Shown piece after piece: positions 1-5,801 of a DNA stretch of 8,313 nucleotides. Numbering within the stretch: position 1 is the stretch's first letter; every line of letters starts with the position of its first letter. The DNA comes from Acidianus hospitalis (GTDB lineage: Archaea > Thermoproteota > Thermoprotei_A > Sulfolobales > Sulfolobaceae), in the NCBI GenBank assembly GCA_003086435.1, contig QEFD01000045.1, positions 1-8,313 on the forward strand. Reading direction: 5' to 3'. Made by a program: the position numbers and the translations under genes. Below the pieces are notes generated by a model that ran no database searches, was not told the DNA's origin, and saw only the letters and a program-made list of their open reading frames with translations.

Positions 1-74
1 CACTCGATCATGAATTATCATAAAATGAGTGAAATGAAAGTGTAGGGACAAACGGAAGAGTAAGTTGCTTTGAA

Positions 75-86
75 TAAATTAATAAT
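75..86 (+). promoter_or_regulatory. Putative TATA box of the ABC operon
   Basis: An AT-rich stretch reading TAAATTAATAAT is centred about 27 bp upstream of the GTG at 108. This is the spacing expected when transcription begins at or near the start codon, as in many leaderless Sulfolobales mRNAs. No Shine-Dalgarno-like sequence lies directly before 108, which fits a leaderless transcript. The rest of 1-107 shows no supportable gene: plus-frame 1 is open from 1 to a TAG at 43-45 and could be the tail of an upstream gene, but it is too short to judge. Confidence 0.45.
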
Positions 87-107
87 CCTTCTCACGTTAT
101 TAATAGT

Positions 108-953
108 GTGATATTTATAGAAAATTTAACGAAGAATTTTGGTGGAAAAGAAGTTCTTAAAGGAGTTTCCTTTGAAGTAAAGAAAGGATCTATAACCGGC
201 TTTATAGGCCCAAATGGTGCCGGAAAAACTACTACAATAAAGATCATTTCAGGATTAATAAGAAAAACTAGAGGAGTAGTTAAGGTATTAGGAGAAGATC
301 CTTGGGATAATCCTAAAGTTCACGAGAAGATGTCTGTAATTTTTACTAATTTAGTTTACCCTCAAGAAAACACTGTGGAAGAATATTTAAAAGATATAGG
401 TAGGATTTACGGTACCGATATTACTGAGCTTGTTGATGAATTTAAACTTAGACCTCATTTGAAGAAAAAGCTTTCGCAACTATCTTCTGGGCTAGCACAA
501 AGAGTTCAACTAGTTGCTTCGCTTATAAAAAACCCTGAGTTAATCATTGCTGATGAACCTACTGCAAATTTAGATCCACCTGCTAGAATAGAATTCTATG
601 AAGAAGTCAAGAAGCTAAATAAACAAGGAGTTACGTTCTTTATTTCATCCCACATCTTGTCAGAATTGGAGAAAATAATTACTGACGTAGTGTTCATAAA
701 CGAAGGTAAGGTCACTTTCCAAGGTAAAGTAGAGAAAGCTCTAAAGGAAGCTGAGGAAGAAGAGATACTGCTGGTAGTCAACGATCCTGAAAAGGCAATA
801 AAGATAATAGGCGGAAAAATTGAAGGCTCTTATATAAAGGTTAAAGGAAAAGTTAGAGACATAGTTGACAGATTGGACGACGCAGGAGTTGAAATAATAA
901 GTTTAAGAAGGTCGTCATTAGATGATGCGTTCAAGAAATTATCAAATATTTAG
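108..953 (+). CDS. ABC transporter ATP-binding protein
   Basis: This 281-residue nucleotide-binding subunit should power the permease encoded immediately downstream, at the inner face of the membrane. Visible motifs are Walker A GPNGAGKT (residues 34-41), a signature region LSSGLAQR (125-132), Walker B LIIADEP (145-151) with catalytic Glu150, D-loop NLD (154-156) and switch His182 in ISSHIL. The layout and the ~80-residue C-terminal extension resemble CcmA/DrrA-type ATPases paired with ABC-2 permeases. Two departures stand out: the signature is LSSGL rather than LSGGQ, and the usual Q-loop glutamine position (about residues 80-81) appears to be Thr/Asn. The GTG start at 108 is favoured because a TATA-like box sits ~27 bp upstream and translation enters the conserved beta strand at once (IFIENLTK). 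Its 3' end overlaps the permease gene by 32 nt. The transported substrate cannot be told from sequence. Confidence 0.93.
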   Translation: MIFIENLTKNFGGKEVLKGVSFEVKKGSITGFIGPNGAGKTTTIKIISGLIRKTRGVVKVLGEDPWDNPKVHEKMSVIFTNLVYPQENTVEEYLKDIGRIYGTDITELVDEFKLRPHLKKKLSQLSSGLAQRVQLVASLIKNPELIIADEPTANLDPPARIEFYEEVKKLNKQGVTFFISSHILSELEKIITDVVFINEGKVTFQGKVEKALKEAEEEEILLVVNDPEKAIKIIGGKIEGSYIKVKGKVRDIVDRLDDAGVEIISLRRSSLDDAFKKLSNI

Positions 954-1659
954 CGTAATTTTTAAAGAAAGATTTAGGGAGCCTACTTTAGAGTTCATAA
1001 TTCCACTAATGTTATCCTCTAATGTATTTATTAATGCATTCTATGAAAGAGGAAATTTTACAATTTATGGCATAATCTTGGCTTTTATTCCTTTAATCAG
1101 CGTCTCAGAAACCATAGCCTTTGCCTTAGCTTTACGCAACATAATATTCGTAACTGGAGATCATATTTATAGGGGTTCAATAATTTCATTTTTAACCTTT
1201 CCTATAAAGAGAACTGATCTTTTCCTCATGATGTATTTTTCAGATGTAATAACTCCTTATATAATATGGTTGTCTACAACTGAAGCATATATATTAATGT
1301 CTGGAATCCCTGTCCCTCAATTTCTAATATTAATTTATACTATAGGATATTTCTTTACCGAAAACATAATACTGAGTATAGCTTTAACGTTCAAAAGTGC
1401 AGGCATTGCTACATTGCTTTCCAGCTTTATAATAGGCTTACTCTTCATATTTGGAGGAATGTTAAATTATTATGAGCTAGTTCAAGGCTACCACGTGTTA
1501 GGAATAACCTCCTCACTAAATCCTTATGTCCTCCTCCTATACGAGGCTGTAAACAGAAAAACTTTACCTTGTATATATGAAGGAATCACAATAGAGCTCA
1601 TAATTGCTACAGTTACCTTTTTCTTCTCATTAAATAAATTTAAGAGGTTAGAAATATGA
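922..1659 (+). CDS. ABC-2-like transporter permease
   Basis: This 245-residue integral membrane protein is the probable membrane partner of the upstream ATPase. I see about six hydrophobic segments: roughly residues 24-40, 47-72, 100-125, 131-152, 158-180 and 223-240. A cytoplasmic-looking stretch, [17 protein letters not shown], lies before the third segment. This resembles the 'G.l..ll..Pi.R..l' element common in ABC-2 permeases, where a short helix contacts the ATPase. The gene starts inside the 3' end of the ATPase gene, with tandem ATG codons at 922 and 925; either could initiate. It ends in an ATGA overlap with the next gene, so translation of all three is probably coupled. It could export a small molecule, lipid or peptide, but nothing in the sequence identifies the cargo. 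The assignment rests on topology, size and context rather than on a diagnostic motif. Confidence 0.8.
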   Translation: MMRSRNYQIFSVIFKERFREPTLEFIIPLMLSSNVFINAFYERGNFTIYGIILAFIPLISVSETIAFALALRNIIFVTGDHIYRGSIISFLTFPIKRTDLFLMMYFSDVITPYIIWLSTTEAYILMSGIPVPQFLILIYTIGYFFTENIILSIALTFKSAGIATLLSSFIIGLLFIFGGMLNYYELVQGYHVLGITSSLNPYVLLLYEAVNRKTLPCIYEGITIELIIATVTFFFSLNKFKRLEI

Positions 1660-2171
1660 TAAGAGGAATATTATTATCTATTGGAATTACTTTAATTTCT
1701 TTGTCACTCCTTTCTATAACATCACCGATATCTAATACGATAATAGTAACTAAACCATATTGCATATCAATTCCTTCAACGGCAAAAGTTATTGCAATAA
1801 TGTATGAAAATTCAACTAACGTAACTGTTTACGTTAAGATAATTCATGGCAATTTTACTAAAATAATTAGACCACCTTGTACTATCATGCTAACTCATGG
1901 GAAATGGATATTTGAAGTTTACAACGAAACTTACCCAAAAATTTCCTACAGAAGTATAAACGAAACGATAATAGAGAAGAATGTAACCATTATTATACAG
2001 AAAACAGTAAATTATACAAATATAGTGACAACAAATAATGCAACATATCCCATTTACGTTAGACTATATATTAAATGTATGAAAATACTAAAATTTCATG
2101 AGCTCTCTGAAATACTAGGTATAATTATGATTATTTCGAGCGTCTTTTTGTATTTAAGAAAACGTTTTTAA
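1656..2171 (+). CDS. Membrane-anchored, sequon-rich extracytoplasmic protein of the ABC operon
   Basis: I do not recognise the family of this 171-residue protein. It has an N-terminal hydrophobic segment (about residues 4-22) that could be a signal anchor, a Thr/Asn/Ile-rich middle domain, and a C-terminal hydrophobic segment (about 150-166) followed by the basic end LRKRF. That predicts a small extracytoplasmic domain tethered at one or both ends, with the C-terminus inside. The middle holds eight N-x-S/T sequons (NST, NVT, NFT, NET, NET, NVT, NYT, NAT) and few charged residues, typical of Sulfolobales surface proteins exposed to acid. The ATG overlaps the permease stop as ATGA, and a GAGGT Shine-Dalgarno-like motif lies at 1644-1648, so it is translated as part of the operon. 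An accessory or cargo-contacting subunit is a reasonable guess but is inferred only from position. Confidence 0.8.
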   Translation: MIRGILLSIGITLISLSLLSITSPISNTIIVTKPYCISIPSTAKVIAIMYENSTNVTVYVKIIHGNFTKIIRPPCTIMLTHGKWIFEVYNETYPKISYRSINETIIEKNVTIIIQKTVNYTNIVTTNNATYPIYVRLYIKCMKILKFHELSEILGIIMIISSVFLYLRKRF

Positions 2172-2173
2172 CT

Positions 2174-2266
2174 ATGAATGGAATTTTTAATTATATGAGA
2201 CTACTTAGATGGTATTTAATCTATAAAATCTTGACATTCTTCCTTAGAAGAGGTGGAAAGAAGTGA
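2174..2266 (+). CDS. Possible 30-residue basic hydrophobic peptide upstream of hsp20
   Basis: An ATG at 2174 opens a 30-codon frame ending in TGA at 2264-2266, overlapping the GTG start of hsp20 as GTGA. The peptide begins MNGIFNYMRLL, has an aromatic/aliphatic middle and ends FFLRRGGKK, so it could be a small membrane-associated helix with a basic tail. An internal ATG at 2195 is an alternative start. A TATA-like TATTTAA at 2151-2157 lies upstream at a distance that suits a transcript starting near 2177-2180. Against it: the ORF is short, and the RRGG codons coincide with the hsp20 ribosome-binding site, so the frame may be open by chance. I recognise no family. Confidence 0.38.
   Translation: MNGIFNYMRLLRWYLIYKILTFFLRRGGKK
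2222..2228 (+). promoter_or_regulatory. Candidate TATA box for hsp20
   Basis: TATAAAA at 2222-2228 would place a transcription start near 2250, giving hsp20 a short leader of about 13 nt that still includes its ribosome-binding site. Competing AT-rich boxes at 2151-2157 and around 2184-2195 would give longer leaders containing the small upstream ORF. Which one is used cannot be decided from sequence. Confidence 0.4.
2250..2256 (+). promoter_or_regulatory. Ribosome-binding site of hsp20
   Basis: GAGGTGG lies six bases before the GTG at 2263 and matches the anti-Shine-Dalgarno sequence of archaeal 16S rRNA well. It supports GTG 2263 as the hsp20 start and implies that hsp20 has a leader or is translated behind another frame, unlike the leaderless-looking genes elsewhere in the window. 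Confidence 0.65.
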
Positions 2267-2643
2267 GTCTAACAAGTTACGTTAAAAAAGAAATATCTAA
2301 AAAGATAGAGGAGTTAAGTAGAAGCTTTTATGAGAACGTTCTACCTCCTGTTGACATCTACGAAGAGGGAGGATATTTAAATATTAACGTTGATTTACCT
2401 GGCTTTCAAAAGGATAAAATTCACTTAAGGTTAACCTCATCTAATGAAATAGTAATTGAGGCAGAAAGAGAACTTCCAGAAGGTGGCGTAAAATACTTAA
2501 CTCAAAGACCTAAAAGGTTATCTAGAGTTATTAGATTACCTGTTGCAGTAAAAAAAGACTCGCAAGTTACCGCAAAATATGAGAACGGAGTTCTTCATAT
2601 ATCAATTCCGGTAGAAGGAACTACTACTATAAAGATAGAATAA
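2263..2643 (+). CDS. hsp20: Small heat-shock protein, Hsp20/alpha-crystallin family
   Basis: This 126-residue ATP-independent chaperone should bind unfolding proteins in the cytoplasm and assemble into oligomers. It has a short N-terminal helical arm (residues 1-25), an alpha-crystallin domain (about 28-113) and a short tail. The domain shows PPVDIYEEGGYL at its start, DLPGFQKDKI, EIVIEAER, VKYLTQRPKR and the family signature GVLHISIP near its end. The tail ends in IKIE, so residues 123-125 give the I-x-I motif that docks into neighbouring subunits. Size and sequence closely resemble Sulfolobus Hsp14.0-type proteins as I remember them. The GTG start is chosen because of the GAGGTGG motif at 2250-2256. 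The start overlaps the stop of a possible 30-codon ORF. The gene is convergent with the kinase gene, with only 21 bp between the two stop codons. Confidence 0.95.
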   Translation: MSLTSYVKKEISKKIEELSRSFYENVLPPVDIYEEGGYLNINVDLPGFQKDKIHLRLTSSNEIVIEAERELPEGGVKYLTQRPKRLSRVIRLPVAVKKDSQVTAKYENGVLHISIPVEGTTTIKIE

Positions 2644-2676
2644 TATCTTTTTACTCTTATTTTTCTATCTTTTTAT
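2644..2676 (+). terminator. Pyrimidine-rich terminator region of hsp20
   Basis: Directly after the hsp20 stop the plus strand carries three T runs (CTTTTT, ATTTTTC, CTTTTTA) with few purines. Such T-rich tracts terminate archaeal transcription without needing a hairpin. The tract extends into the 3' end of the convergent kinase gene. The minus strand has no comparable T run here, so kinase transcripts may read into the hsp20 region in antisense. Confidence 0.5.
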
Positions 2677-4143
2677 TATTAATGCAAATATTATTAAAAG
2701 TAAGGCTAAAGTGACATCCTTTGTAAAAATGTAGGATAATATAGACAGTATCGCAATTCCTAAACTTAAATAATATTCACCTCTAGTATTGTTCTTTCTC
2801 TCTATCACCGGTCTCTCAAGCAACGATGTTCTAAACTTCCTAACAAAGGAAGATAATGTATCTTTAACTTGGTCAATTAAGGCTGGTATTACTAGATCTT
2901 CGTCTTCTATTAACTTAACTAGATTTGAAAAGAAATTGAATTCGGGATAAATAGTAATGCACGTTCCACCTAATGTTGAAGTAGTCCTAATATAAAGTAC
3001 AAGCTTTTGAGGTAATCTAAGCGGAAATCTATAAAATACCTCGTTTGCAGCACTTATAAAATCTTCAACTTCTAACGTTTCTGGCGTGACTCCTTGAAAC
3101 GTTTTAAGGAAAAGTTCTATACCCTTAGCTAATAGCTCTCTATCTGCCTCTGGCTGAATTGCACCAAGTTCGTCTAAAACTTTGACTAGTTCTATTCCGT
3201 CCAGCCTAGTTAAAGCCACGTAAGCTCTAACTAATTTATTTCTAGTATCTTTATCCATTTTACCTACCATTCCGAAATCATAAAGTACTAAATTGCCTTC
3301 ATCATCAACTCCTATATTTCCAGGGTGAGGGTCTGCATGAAAATATTCTTTCTCAAGCAACATTACCATAAACGTCCTAAATACCTTATAGGATAAGGTA
3401 TCTGGTGGGATAATTTTCTTTGCCTCTTCAGAAGTTACCTTATAAGACTTAACGTACTCCATTATTAAAACTCTCTTTGTTGCGTAAATAGGTTGTGGAA
3501 TTTTAACGTCAGGAAAGTTTAATTCCTCTTTTATTTTCCTCATGTAGAATTCCTCCTTAGTAAAGTCCATTTCATCAAAAATTCTAGATGAAAAGTCATC
3601 AATTATTGCCTTAGCACTCTCGTAGAAGGATTCATCAAAGATGTACTTAAGAAAAGGTACTAAAGTTTTCATCACCTTTATGTCTTCCTCAACTTCCTTC
3701 TTTATATTAGGTCTATTAACCTTCAGTACGACTTTTTTACCGTCAAGTTCTGCCAAGTAAACTTGAGCAATACTTGCCGAAGCTATTGGACTTGGATTAA
3801 TATTTAGCCTCTTTAGAAGTTCGTCTCCTAGATCTTCCTTAATCTCTTCATAAACTTCCTCCCAAGGTGCAGGAGGTACGCTATCTTGCAGTCTAGATAA
3901 GACCTTCAAGTAGGCCTCTGGAAGTAAGTCAGAATGGACTGATAATATCTGTCCAAGCTTAATGAATGCAGGACCAAGAGAAACTAAAGCATTTAACATT
4001 TTTTCTGCTTCTTTTTCAACTTCCTTTTCGTCCACTTTTTTATTTTCTAAAGTTAATCTCCTATAATGCCTAAGCATAAGGACTCGTGGAAGCAACTTAA
4101 AACCAACGTAGAGCGTTCTAAACATGAATTTTATTATTCTCAA
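2665..4143 (-). CDS. ABC1/UbiB/AarF-family atypical protein kinase-like protein
   Basis: This protein of up to 492 residues belongs to the ABC1/ADCK/UbiB family of membrane-linked kinase-like ATPases, which in other organisms support isoprenoid-quinone or lipid metabolism. The motifs run in order: family-specific KLGQ (62-65, in AFIKLGQILS), a modified alanine-rich nucleotide loop ASAS (121-124, in PIASASIAQVY), ATP-binding Lys141 (VVLKVNRP), the catalytic loop HADPHPGN (269-276) and the metal-binding DFG (289-291). All core residues look intact. The C-terminus has one or two hydrophobic segments (about 457-492) that should anchor it in the membrane. The longest frame begins at TTG 4143, but a TATA box at 4148-4158 points to a leaderless start at the in-frame ATG at 4125 (486 residues). 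The archaeal substrate is unknown; a role in caldariellaquinone or lipid metabolism is inference only. Confidence 0.92.
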   Translation of the reverse strand: MRIIKFMFRTLYVGFKLLPRVLMLRHYRRLTLENKKVDEKEVEKEAEKMLNALVSLGPAFIKLGQILSVHSDLLPEAYLKVLSRLQDSVPPAPWEEVYEEIKEDLGDELLKRLNINPSPIASASIAQVYLAELDGKKVVLKVNRPNIKKEVEEDIKVMKTLVPFLKYIFDESFYESAKAIIDDFSSRIFDEMDFTKEEFYMRKIKEELNFPDVKIPQPIYATKRVLIMEYVKSYKVTSEEAKKIIPPDTLSYKVFRTFMVMLLEKEYFHADPHPGNIGVDDEGNLVLYDFGMVGKMDKDTRNKLVRAYVALTRLDGIELVKVLDELGAIQPEADRELLAKGIELFLKTFQGVTPETLEVEDFISAANEVFYRFPLRLPQKLVLYIRTTSTLGGTCITIYPEFNFFSNLVKLIEDEDLVIPALIDQVKDTLSSFVRKFRTSLLERPVIERKNNTRGEYYLSLGIAILSILSYIFTKDVTLALLLIIFALIIKR

Positions 4144-4147
4144 AAGA

Positions 4148-4158
4148 TATTAAATATA
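4148..4158 (-). promoter_or_regulatory. TATA box for the ABC1 kinase gene
   Basis: Read on the minus strand, this stretch is TATATTTAATA, centred near 4152-4153. A start ~26 bp downstream falls at 4126-4127, next to the ATG at 4125. The TTG at 4143 would lie only ~10 bp from the box centre, upstream of the expected transcription start. The box therefore argues for a leaderless mRNA beginning at ATG 4125. Confidence 0.55.
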
Positions 4159-4169
4159 CACTCTCTTTC

Positions 4170-4178
4170 TTTTATTAA
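4170..4178 (+). promoter_or_regulatory. TATA box for the 92-residue hypothetical gene
   Basis: TTTTATTAA is centred about 26 bp upstream of the ATG at 4200 and is preceded by a pyrimidine-rich stretch. The spacing predicts a leaderless transcript starting at the ATG. The box is about 20 bp from the oppositely directed kinase TATA box, so the two promoters share a 57-bp divergent region and may compete or be co-regulated. Confidence 0.5.
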
Positions 4179-4199
4179 CCTCTAAAGTAAAATTGTATC

Positions 4200-4478
4200 A
4201 TGGAATGGAAAATAACGAGTAAAAAGCTTGCAGTAGATGATAAAAAAGATTACTCTTGTCTTGTAGATGATATAGCAAATTCGGATAAAATAAAGGAATT
4301 AAGTAAAAAATACAATATATCAGAAAACACTATTCATGAATTTATCTCACAATTTCTAATAAAAGTTTTTAAGGAGAAGAAAAATACTGAGGAAGAGATA
4401 ATAGAAAAATTTTCAATACCTAGAGAGATAGTCGAAGAAGTCAAGAGGCAAGCTTCCTCTTCTCTCTTCCTCCAATAA
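4200..4478 (+). CDS. Conserved-looking hypothetical protein with HTH-like segments
   Basis: I do not recognise this 92-residue, charged, mostly helical, probably cytoplasmic protein. It starts with a short strand-like segment (MEWKITSKKLAV). Residues about 29-52 have the amphipathic pattern of a helix-turn-helix (DKIKELSKKYNISENTIHEF). A second similar stretch at 63-84 (EEEIIEKFSIPREIVEEV) looks like a repeat of the same helix-turn-helix idea. No transmembrane segment or metal-binding cluster is present; the only cysteine is Cys20. A DNA-binding or protein-binding helical adaptor is possible, but no function is assigned. It has its own TATA box at 26-bp spacing, which supports a real leaderless gene. 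It is divergent from the ABC1 kinase and convergent with the MFS transporter. Confidence 0.72.
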   Translation: MEWKITSKKLAVDDKKDYSCLVDDIANSDKIKELSKKYNISENTIHEFISQFLIKVFKEKKNTEEEIIEKFSIPREIVEEVKRQASSSLFLQ

Positions 4479-4510
4479 AATTTTAAATTATTTTTATATA
4501 CTTCTTGTTC
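4479..4510 (+). terminator. AT-rich terminator region after the 92-residue gene
   Basis: The 32 bp between the two convergent stop codons contain ATTTT, TTATTTTTATA and CTTCTTGTTC on the plus strand, a T-rich run of the kind that ends archaeal transcripts. The segment TTTTTATATA at 4491-4500 could alternatively act as a TATA box for an RNA starting near 4522. Confidence 0.4.
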
Positions 4511-5647
4511 TTAGAGGCCCCGTCTGACTTGTGACGAACCTTCAGCGGGCTGAGCATGATGAAATATTCCATATAAAGTCACTGCGCCTATTGTTGAAGA
4601 AATAATTACAAATAAATAAGCTAAGAATGGGCTTATTAGAAATAGATAGTTAAATATTACGCTACCTAGAAAGCCTGCTACAGCTTTCCCAGTATACAAT
4701 ATTCCATTATTTACAGTAGAATATCTAGTCCCAAAAACTATTCCAGATACATTAAAATACAAAGTTATTACAGCGCCTCCAGCTAAGCCTATTATTACAA
4801 CTGCAGGAATAATTTGACTGAACAAGAGAGAAGCTCCTCCCAATACGATGATTGTATCTACGATTACAGTAGTTTTTATTACTCCTAATTTATCAGCAAT
4901 ATGACCAAATATTGGCCTTCCAGAACCGCTTAATATAGGAAAAATTGAAATCAATATCGACAGCTCTTGAAAAGGCAAGGCTTTACCAATAATTGATAAG
5001 GAAGACGAAATAACGAGTAAAGGAACAGTTGCAGTAACAAAGGATAAATAAATAAGCCAGAAAGTTCTACTTAATACTGCCTCTTTAGGTGATTTTCCGC
5101 TCTCTAATGTAGGATATTCAATAAGCAAGGAAAGTATTGGGAGAATTGTCAATTCTGTTAATCCTATAATAAGAGTTACTAATCTAAAATTTCCTGACAT
5201 TAGTATAAAGGGGTCAGCGAAAGCCGAACCTAATCCAAAACCTAAAGAGACTAAACCAGTAGCAAAGGCCATTCTCTTTTTAAACCATTTCACTGCCAGA
5301 TTTGAAGCTATCCCATAAAGTATTCCTTCACCTATGCTACCTAAAGACCAGAATATGAAAAAAATGTAAACGCTTGGAGAGAAAGAAGTTCCTAAGAATC
5401 CTAAAGCAGAGAGTATTGATGAAAGTAACGCAACTTTTCTAGGCCCAATTTTATCTGCAAAATTTCCTCCTAATGGTTGAAAGCCGGAAGAAAATATTGT
5501 AAACAGAGAGAAACCGAGAGAAATTTCAACTATACTGACGTTAAATCCTTCCCTCAATAAAGGCTCTAAAGCATTCCACGAGTATTGGTATAATGAATTA
5601 AAAGACATTATTATGAAACCTATTATAATAAATTTCTCCTTTCTCAC
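4511..5647 (-). CDS. MFS transporter, oxalate/formate antiporter (OFA)-like
   Basis: This 378-residue secondary transporter has about twelve hydrophobic helices. The loop 2-3 signature [13 protein letters not shown] (about residues 60-72) and its counterpart in the second half, [12 protein letters not shown], are hallmarks of the major facilitator superfamily. The late segment [20 protein letters not shown] resembles the 'fGt...nyGllyt.kgvag' region I associate with the OFA branch, which exchanges organic acids such as oxalate/formate; the actual substrate here is unknown. Initiation is at GTG 5647, 25 bp from a minus-strand ATTTATA box, so the mRNA is probably leaderless. No cysteine occurs in the protein. 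The cytoplasmic tail ([16 protein letters not shown]) is encoded by a distinctly GC-rich stretch with codons such as CCC, CGG and CTC, unlike the rest of the gene. Both neighbours are separate transcription units. Confidence 0.9.
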   Translation of the reverse strand: MRKEKFIIIGFIIMSFNSLYQYSWNALEPLLREGFNVSIVEISLGFSLFTIFSSGFQPLGGNFADKIGPRKVALLSSILSALGFLGTSFSPSVYIFFIFWSLGSIGEGILYGIASNLAVKWFKKRMAFATGLVSLGFGLGSAFADPFILMSGNFRLVTLIIGLTELTILPILSLLIEYPTLESGKSPKEAVLSRTFWLIYLSFVTATVPLLVISSSLSIIGKALPFQELSILISIFPILSGSGRPIFGHIADKLGVIKTTVIVDTIIVLGGASLLFSQIIPAVVIIGLAGGAVITLYFNVSGIVFGTRYSTVNNGILYTGKAVAGFLGSVIFNYLFLISPFLAYLFVIISSTIGAVTLYGIFHHAQPAEGSSQVRRGL

Positions 5648-5668
5648 AGGGATAATTTAAGTTAATAA

Positions 5669-5675
5669 TATAAAT
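5669..5675 (-). promoter_or_regulatory. TATA box for the MFS transporter gene
   Basis: On the minus strand this reads ATTTATA, centred at 5672, 25 bp upstream of the GTG at 5647. The distance fits a leaderless transcript that begins at the GTG, supporting the non-ATG start. Confidence 0.5.
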
Positions 5676-5772
5676 GTTTTTACTCTTTATTCATGAATAT
5701 ACAATATAAATTTCTCAATTTTACTTTCTACTTTATATTTAACATAGTTTATTACATTTTTAGATACAAGAC

Positions 5773-5780
5773 TTAAATAT
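5773..5780 (+). promoter_or_regulatory. TATA box for the thermopsin-like gene
   Basis: TTAAATAT is centred about 26 bp upstream of the ATG at 5802, again the spacing for a leaderless mRNA. The 154-bp region between the divergent transporter and thermopsin-like genes is extremely AT-rich. Apart from this box and the opposing one at 5669-5675, I see no other convincing signal in it. Confidence 0.55.
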
Positions 5781-5801
5781 CATTTTTATGTAAATCTCTA
5801 T

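Noticed and set aside
1..45. Plus-strand frame open from the window edge to TAG at 43-45, and a minus-strand ATG at 21
   Set aside because: Only 14 or 7 codons are visible, with no recognisable motif and no TATA box at proper spacing for the minus-strand start.
596..781. A 61-codon minus-strand ORF inside the ABC ATPase gene
   Set aside because: It lies wholly antisense to a clear coding region, has low-complexity Ser-rich composition and no promoter; it is a shadow frame.
4511..4600. tRNA gene or attachment-site remnant in the GC-rich patch
   Set aside because: A GGTTCG string on the minus strand recalls a T-arm, but no acceptor stem, anticodon arm or CCA-type end can be folded around it, and no integrase or repeat is present.
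5693..5776. A 27-codon ORF in the intergenic region before the thermopsin-like gene
   Set aside because: It is extremely AT-rich with only Phe/Tyr/Ile-type residues, overlaps the promoter of the next gene and has no ribosome-binding site; probably open by chance.
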